This document shows, piece by piece, positions 46,450 through 56,199 of a DNA stretch of 64,000 nt (position 1 is the first letter of the stretch; each line of letters opens with the position of its first letter). The translations under genes and the position numbers were made by a program. Below the pieces are notes generated by a model. The model did not search any database, was not told where the DNA came from, and saw nothing but the letters and a program-made list of their open reading frames with translations. Location of the stretch: NCBI RefSeq assembly GCF_020622355.1, contig NZ_WHVL01000003.1:62001-126000 (forward strand), in the 5' to 3' direction. Source of the DNA: Vreelandella malpeensis (GTDB lineage: Bacteria > Pseudomonadota > Gammaproteobacteria > Pseudomonadales > Halomonadaceae).

Positions 46450-47892
46450 TCAGTCGATCAGCGGCAGCAGCGTATTCAGGCTCTCCCGCGCATCGCCGTA
46501 GAACATGCGGCTGTTCTCCTTGTAGAACAGCGGGTTCTCGATGCCGGAATAGCCGGTACCCTGGCCACGCTTGGAGATGAACACCTGCTTGGCCTCCCAC
46601 ACCTTGAGCACCGGCATGCCGGCGATGGGGCTGTTGGGATCTTCCTGGGCCGCCGGGTTGACGATGTCGTTAGAGCCAATGACGATCACCACGTCCGTCG
46701 AGGCGAAGTCGTCGTTGATCTCGTCCATCTCCAGTACGATGTCGTAGGGCACCTTGGCTTCCGCCAGCAGCACGTTCATGTGCCCTGGCAGACGTCCGGC
46801 GACCGGGTGGATGCCGAAGCGTACCTCTTTGCCGGCGGCGCGCAGCTTGCGCACCAGGTCGCTCACCGCGCTCTGCGCCTGGGCCACCGCCATGCCGTAG
46901 CCCGGCACGATGATGACGCTGTCGGCGTCGTTCAAGGCGCTCGCCACGCCGCCGGCGTCGATGGCGACCTGCTCGCCCTCGATCTCCGCCGCCGGCCCTT
47001 GGCTTCCCCCGAAGCCGCCCAGAATCACGTTGACGAAGTTACGGTTCATCGCCTTGCACATGATGTAGGAGAGGATTGCGCCAGAGGAGCCCACCAACGC
47101 GCCGGTGACGATCAACAGATCATTGGAGAGCGTGAAGCCGATCGCCGCCGCCGCCCAGCCGGAGTAGCTATTGAGCATCGACACCACCACCGGCATATCG
47201 GCGCCGCCGATGCCCATGATCAGGTGGTAGCCGATGAAGAAGGCCAGCAGCGCCAGCAGGATCAGCGTCCAGAAGCCGGCGCCGTTCAGGTACATCACGG
47301 CCAGCACCAGGGAGAGCACCGCTGCACCGGCGTTGAGCAGGTGCCCACCGGGGAGCTGGCGCGGCTTGCCATCGACCTTGCCGGCGAGTTTGCCAAACGC
47401 GATCACCGAGCCCGTGAAGGTCACCGCACCGATGAAGATGCCCAGTACCACCTCGATCTGCAGAAACGTCAGCTCGTCCGGCGCCTTGGTCGCGACCAGC
47501 GCGGCAAACGCCGAGAACTCCTGCATCACGCCGTCGGCGGCGCGAGCCGCCAGCACCCGGCGACGCTCGAGATCCGCGCTCCAGGCGACGAACACCGCCG
47601 CCAGGCCGACGAAGCTGTGCAGTGCCGCCACCAGCTGGGGCATCTCGGTCATCTCGACCTTGCGCGCCAGGTACGTGCCGATACCGGCGCCGATCAGCAC
47701 CATCGGGATCAGCCATCCGTAGCCGCCGATACCGGGGCCGAGCGCGGTGAAACCCACCGCCACCGCCATGCCGACGATGCCGTACCAGACGGCGCGCTTG
47801 GCCTTCTCCTGGTTGCTCAAGCCCCCCAGCGAGAGAATGAATAGAACGCTTGCCGCGATCGCAGCGGCGGATACGAACCCTTGACTCAACAT
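46450..47892 (-). CDS. pntB: NAD(P) transhydrogenase subunit beta
   Basis: This 480-residue membrane protein is the beta subunit of the proton-translocating transhydrogenase, which transfers hydride between NADH and NADP. The N-terminal two thirds is polytopic membrane domain; the C-terminal third binds NADP(H), with [15 protein letters not shown] and [14 protein letters not shown] as landmarks and a terminal segment around [12 protein letters not shown]. It follows pntA after 16 bases. Length equals the family norm. Confidence 0.96.
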   Translation of the reverse strand: MLSQGFVSAAAIAASVLFILSLGGLSNQEKAKRAVWYGIVGMAVAVGFTALGPGIGGYGWLIPMVLIGAGIGTYLARKVEMTEMPQLVAALHSFVGLAAVFVAWSADLERRRVLAARAADGVMQEFSAFAALVATKAPDELTFLQIEVVLGIFIGAVTFTGSVIAFGKLAGKVDGKPRQLPGGHLLNAGAAVLSLVLAVMYLNGAGFWTLILLALLAFFIGYHLIMGIGGADMPVVVSMLNSYSGWAAAAIGFTLSNDLLIVTGALVGSSGAILSYIMCKAMNRNFVNVILGGFGGSQGPAAEIEGEQVAIDAGGVASALNDADSVIIVPGYGMAVAQAQSAVSDLVRKLRAAGKEVRFGIHPVAGRLPGHMNVLLAEAKVPYDIVLEMDEINDDFASTDVVIVIGSNDIVNPAAQEDPNSPIAGMPVLKVWEAKQVFISKRGQGTGYSGIENPLFYKENSRMFYGDARESLNTLLPLID

Positions 47893-47908
47893 AGCGTGTC
47901 CCCGCCGC

Positions 47909-49480
47909 TCAGGATTTCTGGAACATGGCGAGCATCCGGCGTGTCACCAGAAAGCCCCCCACGATATTGATGGTGGCGATCAGCACCGAGATCGCTGCCA
48001 GGACGACCACGACCGCGCTGCCGGAGCCGATCTGAAGCACCGCGCCGAGAATGATGATGCCGGAGATCGCGTTGGTCACCGCCATCAGCGGCGTGTGCAG
48101 CGAGTGGCTCACCTTCCAGATCACCTGGAAACCGATGAAACACGCCAGCACGAAGACGATGAAGTGCTGCATGAACGACGCCGGCGCGACCTGGCCGAGC
48201 AGCAGCATCAACACACCGCCCACGGCCAGAAGCCCGACCTGACGCGTGGTCTGGGCCTTGAAGGCGGCGGTCTCCAACGCCCGTTTCTCCTCGGGCGTCG
48301 GTTCCTTCTCCTTCTTCTTCGGCTTGGCCGCGGCGATCGCCTTCACCTTCGGCGGCGGCGGCGGGAAGGTGATCTCGCTTCGGTGGGTCACCGTCGCCCC
48401 GCGGATCACGTCGTCCTCCATGTCGTGAACGATCACGCCATCCTTTTCCGGGGTAAGATCGGAAAGCATGTGACGGATGTTGGTGGCGTACAGGAGTGAC
48501 GCCTGGGTCGCCATGCGCGAGGGAAAGTCGGTGTAGCCGATCACGATCACGCCGTTGTCGGACACCACCCGCTCATCAGGCTTCGTCAGGTCGCAGTTGC
48601 CGCCCTTCTCGGCGGCGAGATCGACGATCACAGAGCCCGGCTTCATCAAGGCGACCATGTCCTCGAGCCACAGCTTGGGTGCCGGGCGGCCGGGAATCAG
48701 CGCCGTGGTGATGACGATATCGACTTCGGCTGCCTGCGCGCGGAAGCACTCGAGCTGCTTCTCGCGAAACTCCGGGCTCGAGGGCGAGGCGTAGCCGCCG
48801 CTTTCCGAGCCGTCCTGGGTGTCGTCGAAATCGAGAAACAGAAACTCCGCGCCCATCGACTCGATCTGCTCGGAGACTTCCGGGCGCACGTCGAACGCGC
48901 GCACCACCGCCCCCAGGCTCGTGGCGGTGCCGATGGCGGCAAGGCCGGCCACGCCCGCGCCGATCACCAGCACCTTGGCCGGCGGCACCTTGCCCGCGGC
49001 GGTCACTTGCCCTGTGAAGAAGCGCCCGAAGTGGTTGCCCGCCTCGATCACCGCGCGGTAGCCGGCGATGTTGGCCATCGACGAGAGCGCGTCCATCTTC
49101 TGCGCCCGCGAGATGCGCGGCACCATGTCCATGGCGATGACGCTGGCGCCCTTCGCCCGGCACTTCTCGAGCATCGCCTCGTTCTGGGCGGGCCAGAAGA
49201 AGGAGATCAGCGTCTGGCCCTCGCGCAGGCGCTCGGCTTCTTCGTCACTGGGCTCGCGTACCTTGATGACGACCTCGGCGGCGTCGAAAAGCGCCGTCGG
49301 CCCCTCGACGACCGTCACGCCGGCGGTGCGGTAGGCTTCGTCGTCGAAGCCCGCTGCCATACCAGCCCCGGTCTCGATCAAGCACTCGTGGCCCAGCTTC
49401 TGGAGCTGGCCAGCGCTCTCCGGGGTGAGCGCGACCCGCGCCTCGCCCCGAAAGCGCTCTTTCAATGCGCCTATTTTCAC
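47909..49480 (-). CDS. pntA: NAD(P) transhydrogenase subunit alpha
   Basis: This 523-residue alpha subunit joins the NAD(H)-binding domain, with [18 protein letters not shown] and [19 protein letters not shown], to the C-terminal four-helix membrane segment. It is thus the single-chain E. coli-type PntA rather than a split PntAA/PntAB. The GTG at 49480 is chosen because [10 protein letters not shown] matches the usual MRIGIPRERL-type start and GGGAG precedes it; a longer frame adds 13 unlike residues. A Lys/Pro/Glu-rich linker ([14 protein letters not shown]) joins the domains. Confidence 0.95.
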   Translation of the reverse strand: MKIGALKERFRGEARVALTPESAGQLQKLGHECLIETGAGMAAGFDDEAYRTAGVTVVEGPTALFDAAEVVIKVREPSDEEAERLREGQTLISFFWPAQNEAMLEKCRAKGASVIAMDMVPRISRAQKMDALSSMANIAGYRAVIEAGNHFGRFFTGQVTAAGKVPPAKVLVIGAGVAGLAAIGTATSLGAVVRAFDVRPEVSEQIESMGAEFLFLDFDDTQDGSESGGYASPSSPEFREKQLECFRAQAAEVDIVITTALIPGRPAPKLWLEDMVALMKPGSVIVDLAAEKGGNCDLTKPDERVVSDNGVIVIGYTDFPSRMATQASLLYATNIRHMLSDLTPEKDGVIVHDMEDDVIRGATVTHRSEITFPPPPPKVKAIAAAKPKKKEKEPTPEEKRALETAAFKAQTTRQVGLLAVGGVLMLLLGQVAPASFMQHFIVFVLACFIGFQVIWKVSHSLHTPLMAVTNAISGIIILGAVLQIGSGSAVVVVLAAISVLIATINIVGGFLVTRRMLAMFQKS

Positions 49481-50006
49481 TCGATGTCTCCCTTGGGTAA
49501 GAAAGCCAAGCAACGCCACCCGCTCTTTCCGGCTCGGCTAGAGAAGGCGACGCACGCCGCCGCCCGCATGAATCCAAATATCGCCAATATGTAGTAATAT
49601 TACATTTATATACACCCAACTTTTGGCTAATACCGACAATTATTTTGTAATGATAACTAAATAAAAGCAGGGAAAAATCGTCAAGGTTTCTTTCAAGAGT
49701 ACTCGCTGCGGGCAAGCAGGCGGCGCTCCATCAACGACGCCTCCCGCAATATCAGCGACATCATGTCCCCGATCGCCTTGCCGATCAGCGCCCTTGCGTC
49801 GACTCGTGCCATGCGTGGGTTTAACGTCATATGTTAGAACACGGTCGAATCAAAGCAATTACGCTGCTTATACAGGCGTATTTGGCCGCTTCCCGCGCTT
49901 TTCATCTGGTACTTTATGACCACGATCGCCAATTAAAGGCCATACTTGTTCAGGACCGCCACCCATTAAAAGAGACGGCGCGCCGCGCGCCTTCAGAGGC
50001 ACCGCC
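49481..50006. other. divergent region between pntA and the minor pilin operon
   Basis: This 526-base region contains an AT-rich block (about 49580-49680) with the palindrome GTAATATTAC at 49594-49603, likely part of pntA control, and a possible 45-codon gene (49693-49830). A plus-strand 67-codon frame at 49831-50034 has no ribosome-binding site and is not supported. The promoter of the pilin operon is probably near 49840-49980 but no clear hexamers stand out. Confidence 0.5.
49693..49830 (-). CDS. candidate 45-residue small protein
   Basis: A short frame starts at an ATG at 49830 (or an internal ATG at 49812, giving 39 residues). It encodes an amphipathic, Arg/Leu/Met-rich helix (MARVDARALIGKAIGDMMSL, then ILREASLMERRLLARSEYS). 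Its base composition resembles the surrounding genes, unlike the AT-rich DNA next to it. No Shine-Dalgarno sequence is visible, and I know no family match. It could be a real small protein or a remnant. Confidence 0.3.
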   Translation of the reverse strand: MTLNPRMARVDARALIGKAIGDMMSLILREASLMERRLLARSEYS

Positions 50007-50495
50007 TTGGATCCCCTACGCCATCGCATCATGAACGGCTTCACCCTGCTCGAGCTTCTGGTGACCCTGGCCCTGCTGGGGCTGCTCGCGGCGGTGGCCT
50101 TTCCGAACTTCGCCCGCGTGATCGAGGCGAACCGCCTGGTGAGCGCGACCAACGAGTTCCAGACCGCGCTGATGTACGCGCGCAGCGAGGCGGTGCGGCG
50201 CAACCGCAGTACGATGCTGATCCCCTTGGAATCGAGGCAGTGGTCGTCGGGTTGGCGAGTCGAGCAGAACGGTCAGCCGCTGCGCCAATGGCCGCGCTCG
50301 AACGCCACGGTGCAGATATCGACAGGGCTCGACGAGATTCGCTTCAATAGCCTCGGGCGTTTCGCGCCGTCCACCGGCACATCGGCGGTTCGGCACATCG
50401 CGCTCGGGATAGGAGATCAGGCGCGCTGCATTCGCCTGGAGCCCAGCGGCCTCTCGCGCGTTCTGACCCCGCCGCAGGCGTGTTCTGCGCCCTGA
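50007..50495 (+). CDS. Type IV minor pilin, FimT/FimU/GspH family
   Basis: This 162-residue prepilin-like protein has the class III signal G-FTLLELLVTLALLGLLAAV followed by a GspH/FimT domain (residues about 45-150, including SEAVRRNRSTM). A TTG start at 50007 is chosen because AGAGG lies seven bases upstream and yields an 11-residue basic leader (MDPLRHRIMNG); the ATG at 50031 would leave only three leader residues before the cleavage site. It heads a FimT-PilV-PilW-PilX-PilY1 operon that builds the priming complex at the pilus tip. Confidence 0.87.
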   Translation: MDPLRHRIMNGFTLLELLVTLALLGLLAAVAFPNFARVIEANRLVSATNEFQTALMYARSEAVRRNRSTMLIPLESRQWSSGWRVEQNGQPLRQWPRSNATVQISTGLDEIRFNSLGRFAPSTGTSAVRHIALGIGDQARCIRLEPSGLSRVLTPPQACSAP

Positions 50496-50513
50496 CCGCC
50501 CATGGAGGCCGCG

Positions 50514-50921
50514 ATGAAAAAGCAGCAGGGTCTGTCGTTGATCGAATCGCTTGTCGCCATGCTCATCATGGCGGTTGGCCTGCTGGGCGTTGCCAAGCTG
50601 CAAACCGAGGCGCTCACCCAGCAGCGCAGCGCCTACCTCGAGACCCAGGCCACCAACATGGCCCAGGACATGATGGACCGGATTCGCGCCAATCGTGATC
50701 TGGCCGGCGCCTACACGCTCGCCTTCGGCCAGAACGTGAGCGGCACTGGGCTCGCCGCCCGCGACAAGCGCGAGTGGGCGGCAGACGTGGCCACGGTGCT
50801 GCCCCAGGGCCAAGGGGCGATCAGCGTCGCCCAATCGAACGTCAGCGTGACGGTACGCTTTACCGATATCGTCTCGCCGTCGCGGCCATGGCGCGTCGTG
50901 CAACTGGCCTCGGAGCTTTGA
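50514..50921 (+). CDS. pilV: Type IV minor pilin PilV
   Basis: This 135-residue prepilin has leader MKKQQG followed by LSLIESLVAMLIMAVGLLGV, the PilV-type N-terminal helix, and the family segment ATNMAQDMMDRIRANRDLAG. The ATG at 50514 has GGAGG six bases upstream, itself made of the codons of an earlier ATG at 50502. It lies one base before the pilW start. Confidence 0.9.
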   Translation: MKKQQGLSLIESLVAMLIMAVGLLGVAKLQTEALTQQRSAYLETQATNMAQDMMDRIRANRDLAGAYTLAFGQNVSGTGLAARDKREWAADVATVLPQGQGAISVAQSNVSVTVRFTDIVSPSRPWRVVQLASEL

Positions 50922-50922
50922 G

Positions 50923-51945
50923 ATGACGGCTCGCTCACCCCACTCGCCCTCCTCCGCCCAGACGGGCTTCACGCTGATCGAACTGCTGGTCGCCACGGTG
51001 ATCGGCGTGCTGGTGATCCTGGGTGCCACCCAACTGTTCATCGCCTCGCAGCAGAGCTATCGCATCACCACCGCGCTTGCCAACATGCAGGATACTGGGC
51101 GCTTCGCGCTGGAGACGCTGTCCCGCGAGCTGCGTCAGGTGGATTACAAGGGCGGCTGCGCCCAGAACCTGCTCAGCGTTCATGTGCGCAGCGCAAGCGA
51201 CGCCGCTCTCGCCGCTCCGGCGCTTCAGGTCGTTACCGGCGCGCAGGCACAGGGGATGACCACCGCGCTCGAAAGCCCCTTGCCCGATACCCAGGGCATC
51301 GCCTTTCGTGCCGCCACGACCCTGCCGCCGGTCACGACGACGATCGAGACGCTCGCCAGCAACCAGCAGCTCAATCTGACGGGGAGCGTCCCTTACACTG
51401 AGCGGCTGGTGCTGCTTCAAGGGCTTCAGAACTGCGATCTGTTCTACAACGTCTCCACCCAGCCCAACCGCCTGATCAAGGCGGCGAGCGGCATGCCGGG
51501 CAATCTGGCGCCTCAGACCAGTGCCTGGTCGAAAAACGGCGCGGTGCCCTACCTGCAGGGCCAGCCGGTGACGCTGAGCGCCATCGACAGCGGCCTTTAC
51601 TATCTGGGCCGTGATGCCGAGAGCGCCGGCGCGCCATCGCTGATGCGTCTGGACACCGGTACGCCGACGCCGCGCAACGAAGTACTGGCCAACAACGTCG
51701 TGGCCCTGCGCACCCGCGTGCTGGTCGGCGAGCAGTATCTGGCTCCAGAGGCGCTGACGGCAGCCCAGTGGGCGCAGACGCGAGCCATGCGGGTGAGCCT
51801 GATCGTGCAAAGCGAGCGCACCGACCTGCGCGCAGCTCCCACCACCATCGCCACCGGCAACTTTCGCGACGCCCCCTTCAGCGCCGATGACGGACGCCTC
51901 TACCAGGCGTTCACCACCACCATTACCTTGAGGAACCGGCCATGA
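50923..51945 (+). CDS. pilW: Type IV minor pilin PilW
   Basis: This 340-residue prepilin has a long leader ending in QTG and the cleavage helix FTLIELLVATVIGVLVILGA. The following SQQSYRITTALANMQDTGRF and ALETLSRELRQVDYKGGC are characteristic PilW sequences. The protein is translationally coupled to its neighbours (pilX starts within its stop). It participates in the minor pilin complex that initiates pilus assembly. Confidence 0.92.
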   Translation: MTARSPHSPSSAQTGFTLIELLVATVIGVLVILGATQLFIASQQSYRITTALANMQDTGRFALETLSRELRQVDYKGGCAQNLLSVHVRSASDAALAAPALQVVTGAQAQGMTTALESPLPDTQGIAFRAATTLPPVTTTIETLASNQQLNLTGSVPYTERLVLLQGLQNCDLFYNVSTQPNRLIKAASGMPGNLAPQTSAWSKNGAVPYLQGQPVTLSAIDSGLYYLGRDAESAGAPSLMRLDTGTPTPRNEVLANNVVALRTRVLVGEQYLAPEALTAAQWAQTRAMRVSLIVQSERTDLRAAPTTIATGNFRDAPFSADDGRLYQAFTTTITLRNRP

Positions 51946-52412
51946 ACCGCGCACCTCAACGCCCGGCAACTCAGCGCGGCATGGCGCTGGTGCTCAGCCT
52001 GATCTTTCTCGCCATCGTCACGCTGGTCAGCCTGTCGTCGATGCAGGGGTCGGTGATCCAGGGGCGCATGGCCGCCAACCAGCAGGAGTACAGCGTGGCA
52101 CTTCAAGCGGCCGAGGCCGCCTTGAGGGCGGGTGAGCAGGCCTTGCAAGCCGGTACCGCAACGGGAATCGTCAAATGCGGCTCCTTCTCCGAATCCGCCT
52201 GGAAGACACACGCCAGCACGGTCAACGGTCAGTCACTCAGCTCTCGCTACCGCATTTGTGATCTGGTCATCGTCGGCTCGCGTGCCACCAGTGACGGCCA
52301 AGAAGTCCGCGAAGTGCTCTACCGGATCGAAGCGCAAGGCGCCGGCCGCTCGGAGGCCACCAGCGTCGCCCTGGAAAGCCTCTTCGCCCATGAACAGCGA
52401 GAAGGATCATGA
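51942..52412 (+). CDS. pilX: Type IV minor pilin PilX
   Basis: This 156-residue protein has the PilX-type N terminus QRGMALVLSLIFLAIVTLVS and QEYSVALQAAEAALRAGEQA. As is usual for PilX, the helix lacks the Glu5 position found in major pilins, since the residue after MALV is Leu. It overlaps pilW and pilY1 by four bases each. Confidence 0.9.
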   Translation: MNRAPQRPATQRGMALVLSLIFLAIVTLVSLSSMQGSVIQGRMAANQQEYSVALQAAEAALRAGEQALQAGTATGIVKCGSFSESAWKTHASTVNGQSLSSRYRICDLVIVGSRATSDGQEVREVLYRIEAQGAGRSEATSVALESLFAHEQREGS

Positions 52413-55400
52413 ACAAGAAACCGTGTGCGCGACTTGCCTTGACGCTCCTCTGCTCTCTGAGCCTGGGGTTCTGGACACTGCCTGCCTGGAGCATGGGCAC
52501 CACGCCCTCGCCCACACCGGAACCGACACCGACGCCTACTCCAACTCCTACGCCGACGCCGGACACCCCGGTAGGTGGCGGCGACAACAGCTACGACGAG
52601 AACTACGCCATTCCCAGCGACGAGACCGGGGTCTCCAGCGCTCCGCTGAACGTCGTCAGCCGCGTGCCACCCAACGTGCTGCTGATTCTGGACAACTCGG
52701 AAAGCGGCCAGGAGGGGCTCGACGGGCGCGTGGCGATCGGTACCAACCTGGGCGACCGGGAAAACCTCGCCGCCTGCCAGCTCACTACGTTCAACGCCAC
52801 CAACTGCCCGGCCGGGGCGCGCTCGCCGCTGAGCAAGTCGAGCACCATGAAGCGCGTCGGGCGCGAGCTGATCGACCGCTACCGGGGCAACATCAACCTG
52901 GGGCTGATGGCCTATCAGCAGAACCCTGCTTCGCGCACCCGAGATGACGCCTTCAACAATCGGACGGTCGTGTGGCGCCTGACCGAACGGGCGCTGGCCA
53001 CACGCTACTCCACGGAGGCCAATCCCAGCTGGTACAACCCGGGCTTTACCGGCACCTGGGACGCCCCGACCAAGCGCTATCGCGCCCGCTTGCCAAGCAG
53101 CAACTACTACGCTTTCTTCAACGTGGGCGTGCCGGGCTACAGCTTCGAAGAGTCGTTTTCCACGGGTGTTCCCTCTCGGGATGTCACCGAGTACTGGCAC
53201 AGCATCCAGAACCCCACCGCCAGTGCCGACCAGGTCATCGAGCGCTTTCGCGCCTTTGCCGGCTATAACACCGGCCGGCCCGTGGTCGAACCCAACCGGG
53301 TCTGGTACGACAGCCCCGTCATCGTGGGCTATACGGGCCTGCTGGGGCTGACGCCGATCATCGGCACCTACAGTCTTCCGCTGGTCGATAGCCTTCGCCA
53401 GCGCGGTATCCCTAACTGGGGGCCGCATATCGCCTCGCTTGCCCTGAACCAGCTCGAGTGGCGTACCGCCTCCTCGCCGGGCCTGGGCTATCTGCACGTG
53501 CCCATCGGCGGGCTCAACGCCGACGGCTCGATCAACGATGCCCACTGGAACCAGATCGTCGCCAAACTCCAGCCCCAGCGTCACGACTGGAACGGCAGCG
53601 GCAATCCGATGACCGACCCTGCCTGGCCGCTATTGGCCACGGGCCTGACGCCCATCGAGGGCACCATGTACACCGCTCGGGACTACTTTCTGAACAACGC
53701 CGGCGCCGGCACCTCCTTCGGCACCGATCAGGGGCGCCGTGCTGGCCTCAGCATCCCCAACATGAACAACGCCAGCGCCCAGCAGTGCCTGGTCAACGCC
53801 AACATCTGGCTGACCGACGGGCTGCCTTCGGTGGACCGCACCGGTCGCTCGCTGGGCAACAACGTGAGCCAGGCGCTGACGGACGCCCAGAACGCCATTC
53901 GAAGGCTCTACAACGATACCGGCAGCGCCCTGCGCAACCCGGTACGCACCTATGTGGTGGGCTTCAACCTGCCGCTGGACATCAACAACCTGCCAGGCGT
54001 TCCCGCCGATCCGCTGGGGGAACTGGCCCGGGCCGGCGGCACCGAACAGGCCTACTTCGCCAACGACGAGGCCTCGCTCAGTCAGGTCATGCAGCAGGTA
54101 CTGGGCAACATCATCGCCACCTCGGACTCCAACACCTCGTCGGCGGTCAACAGTGACCTCGTCGATCTGCAGGCCGGCAACCTGATCTACAGCGCCGGGT
54201 TTCGCAGCACCGACTGGTCGGGGCGGCTGACCGCCTCGGCCATTTCCGCGACCGGCCAGCGTACGCCGCGCTGGAACGCGGAGACCCAGCTGGCAGGCCA
54301 GGCCGGCAGCCGGCGGCTTCTGACCGCCTATCGCCCCGCCTCGGCCACGCGCCCGACCGGGGCGCTGCTGTCGACCACCACCAGCGGCTTCACCCAGGCC
54401 GAGATCAACTGGCTGCAGGGGCTGAGTCAGCCGGGCCTGCGCACCCGCCAGTCGCTTTTGGGCGACATCATCAACGCCAGTCCGGTGGTACTGCCGGCTA
54501 GCGGCAGCCGACCGGCGCTTCTGCTGGCCGCCGCCAACGACGGCATGCTGCACGGCTTCAACGCCGACACCGGGCGCGAGCTCTTCGCCTACCTGCCGTC
54601 CGAGCTCACCCAGGGGCAAACCCCGGCGCTGCGCCCGCTCACCCAGCCAGGCTATCGCCACCGCTACTTCATGGATGGCACTCCGGCGGTGCGCGAGGTG
54701 AACATCGCAGGTGGCCCCAGCGCCATCGCCGTGGGCACCATGGGTGCCGGCGGGCGTACGGTCTTCGCGCTCGACGTCAGTCAGCCCACCCAGATGGGCG
54801 CGTCGAGCGTGCTGTGGGAGTTTCGCCACCCGGCGCTGGGCACCGGCGTCACCACCCCGACTATCACCCAGCTCGTGGACGGGCGCTGGGTAGCGATCTT
54901 CGGCAACGGCTACAACAGCGTCGGCTACCAGGCATCGCTGTTCGTGGTAGATTTGCGCACCGGCCAGCTGATCTCGCACCGGCTGACCAACGAAGGCAAC
55001 GCCCAGGCGCCCAACGGGCTGGCCCCGCCAACGGTGACCGCCTGGCCTAATTTCAACGGCGCGCGCTTCGCCTACGCGGGGGATCTGGCCGGCAACCTGT
55101 GGCGTTTTTCGCTTACCGGCAGCGGCAGCGTTACCAGGGTCTACACGGGCTCGCGCAGCCAGCCGATCACCTCGGCCCCGGCGGTCACCCTGAGCACCAA
55201 CTCGACCAATACGCTGATGGTGCTGTTCGGCACCGGCAGCTACTTCAGAACCCAGGACGTCAACGACCGCAGCGTGCAGCAGCTCATTGGCCTGCGCGAT
55301 CGCGTCGATCGCACGAGCGCCCTCACCGGCGCGCAGTTGCTCACGCAGCGCATCACCGGCAGCGCCACGCGCGACGGCTTCAACGTGCGCGCCAGCACCA

Positions 55401-55843
55401 ACGTCGCGCTGACCGCCGGCTACGAGGGATGGCGCCTGGAGCTGCCCGCCGGCGAACGGGTGATCAACTCGCCCACGCTCTCGAGCGATCTTCCCAGGCG
55501 GGTGCGCTTCTCGAGCATGCTGCCGGACATCGGCAACCCCTGCGGCGGCGGGCGAACCGGCTACTTCATGTCGCTTCTGGCGGATACGGGGGGCAGCGGC
55601 GGGGCAAGCATCTTCGATTTCAACGGGGATGGGCAGATCGATGCCGGCGCCAAAGTCAATGGCGATGCCATCACGGGTCTTCAGGCGGGGAGTGGCGAGC
55701 GGCTGGTGGGCATCCAGAACCCGGGCGCCCAAACCGAGACGCTCTACGTGGGAAGCCCCGGGGGCGCGGCCACTCCGATCACGATCGGGCTCAACCCCTC
55801 GCACCTGGGGCGGCGCTCCTGGCGCCAGGTCAACAACGACTGA
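52409..55843 (+). CDS. pilY1: Type IV pilus tip adhesin/assembly protein PilY1
   Basis: This 1,144-residue secreted protein has a signal peptide (LTLLCSLSLGFWTLPAWS) and a Pro-Thr repeat linker (about residues 32-55). A von Willebrand A-like region begins near residue 90 with MIDAS-type DNSES (Asp95), and the C-terminal half is the PilC-type beta-propeller (around ASPVVLPASGSRPALLLAAA). An EF-hand-like calcium loop DFNGDGQID begins at Asp1070. These are the domains that bind surfaces and calcium and regulate retraction. No pilE gene follows, unlike the Pseudomonas aeruginosa operon. Confidence 0.93.
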   Translation: MNKKPCARLALTLLCSLSLGFWTLPAWSMGTTPSPTPEPTPTPTPTPTPTPDTPVGGGDNSYDENYAIPSDETGVSSAPLNVVSRVPPNVLLILDNSESGQEGLDGRVAIGTNLGDRENLAACQLTTFNATNCPAGARSPLSKSSTMKRVGRELIDRYRGNINLGLMAYQQNPASRTRDDAFNNRTVVWRLTERALATRYSTEANPSWYNPGFTGTWDAPTKRYRARLPSSNYYAFFNVGVPGYSFEESFSTGVPSRDVTEYWHSIQNPTASADQVIERFRAFAGYNTGRPVVEPNRVWYDSPVIVGYTGLLGLTPIIGTYSLPLVDSLRQRGIPNWGPHIASLALNQLEWRTASSPGLGYLHVPIGGLNADGSINDAHWNQIVAKLQPQRHDWNGSGNPMTDPAWPLLATGLTPIEGTMYTARDYFLNNAGAGTSFGTDQGRRAGLSIPNMNNASAQQCLVNANIWLTDGLPSVDRTGRSLGNNVSQALTDAQNAIRRLYNDTGSALRNPVRTYVVGFNLPLDINNLPGVPADPLGELARAGGTEQAYFANDEASLSQVMQQVLGNIIATSDSNTSSAVNSDLVDLQAGNLIYSAGFRSTDWSGRLTASAISATGQRTPRWNAETQLAGQAGSRRLLTAYRPASATRPTGALLSTTTSGFTQAEINWLQGLSQPGLRTRQSLLGDIINASPVVLPASGSRPALLLAAANDGMLHGFNADTGRELFAYLPSELTQGQTPALRPLTQPGYRHRYFMDGTPAVREVNIAGGPSAIAVGTMGAGGRTVFALDVSQPTQMGASSVLWEFRHPALGTGVTTPTITQLVDGRWVAIFGNGYNSVGYQASLFVVDLRTGQLISHRLTNEGNAQAPNGLAPPTVTAWPNFNGARFAYAGDLAGNLWRFSLTGSGSVTRVYTGSRSQPITSAPAVTLSTNSTNTLMVLFGTGSYFRTQDVNDRSVQQLIGLRDRVDRTSALTGAQLLTQRITGSATRDGFNVRASTNVALTAGYEGWRLELPAGERVINSPTLSSDLPRRVRFSSMLPDIGNPCGGGRTGYFMSLLADTGGSGGASIFDFNGDGQIDAGAKVNGDAITGLQAGSGERLVGIQNPGAQTETLYVGSPGGAATPITIGLNPSHLGRRSWRQVNND

Positions 55844-55855
55844 GGCGGCGTCAGG

Positions 55856-56128
55856 TCAGATCGAGCGCACGGTCCACTGCACTAGCCGCGCGACTACCGG
55901 GCGCACCACCAGAATGCACAGGAAAGCCACCGGCATCGCCACTCGGTAGGCCTGCCACACCCGGGCCATGAACGCGCCGTCCAGGCCGCTGTTGACCGCG
56001 GTGATCACCAGCGTCATCAAAAACGCCATGATCGAGGACATGTAGAGCGCGAAGACCACCGGCGTGAAGCGTGGGTGCAGCTTGCGCGCCGCCAGCAGAC
56101 GCTGTTCGGGAAAACGTCGTCGGGTCAT
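55856..56128 (-). CDS. DUF2798 family small membrane protein
   Basis: This 90-residue protein has two membrane helices; the segment FTPVVFALYMSSIMAFLMTL followed by VNSGLDGAFMARVWQAYRVA matches the DUF2798 pattern. It is convergent with pilY1 with only 12 bases between the stops. Function is unknown in the family. Confidence 0.8.
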   Translation of the reverse strand: MTRRRFPEQRLLAARKLHPRFTPVVFALYMSSIMAFLMTLVITAVNSGLDGAFMARVWQAYRVAMPVAFLCILVVRPVVARLVQWTVRSI

Positions 56129-56199
56129 GGTGCCTGCCTGTATCGAAAATGATGAGCAGGCTACTTTACTGGCTCACCGACGCGTTGGGAACGCCTCGC

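Noticed and set aside
49831..50034. 67-codon plus-strand frame ahead of the FimT gene
   Set aside because: It has no ribosome-binding site, overlaps the FimT start region, and its composition does not look coding.
53630..55804. 724-codon open frame on the minus strand opposite pilY1
   Set aside because: It has no ribosome-binding site or family resemblance and mirrors third-position GC bias of pilY1.
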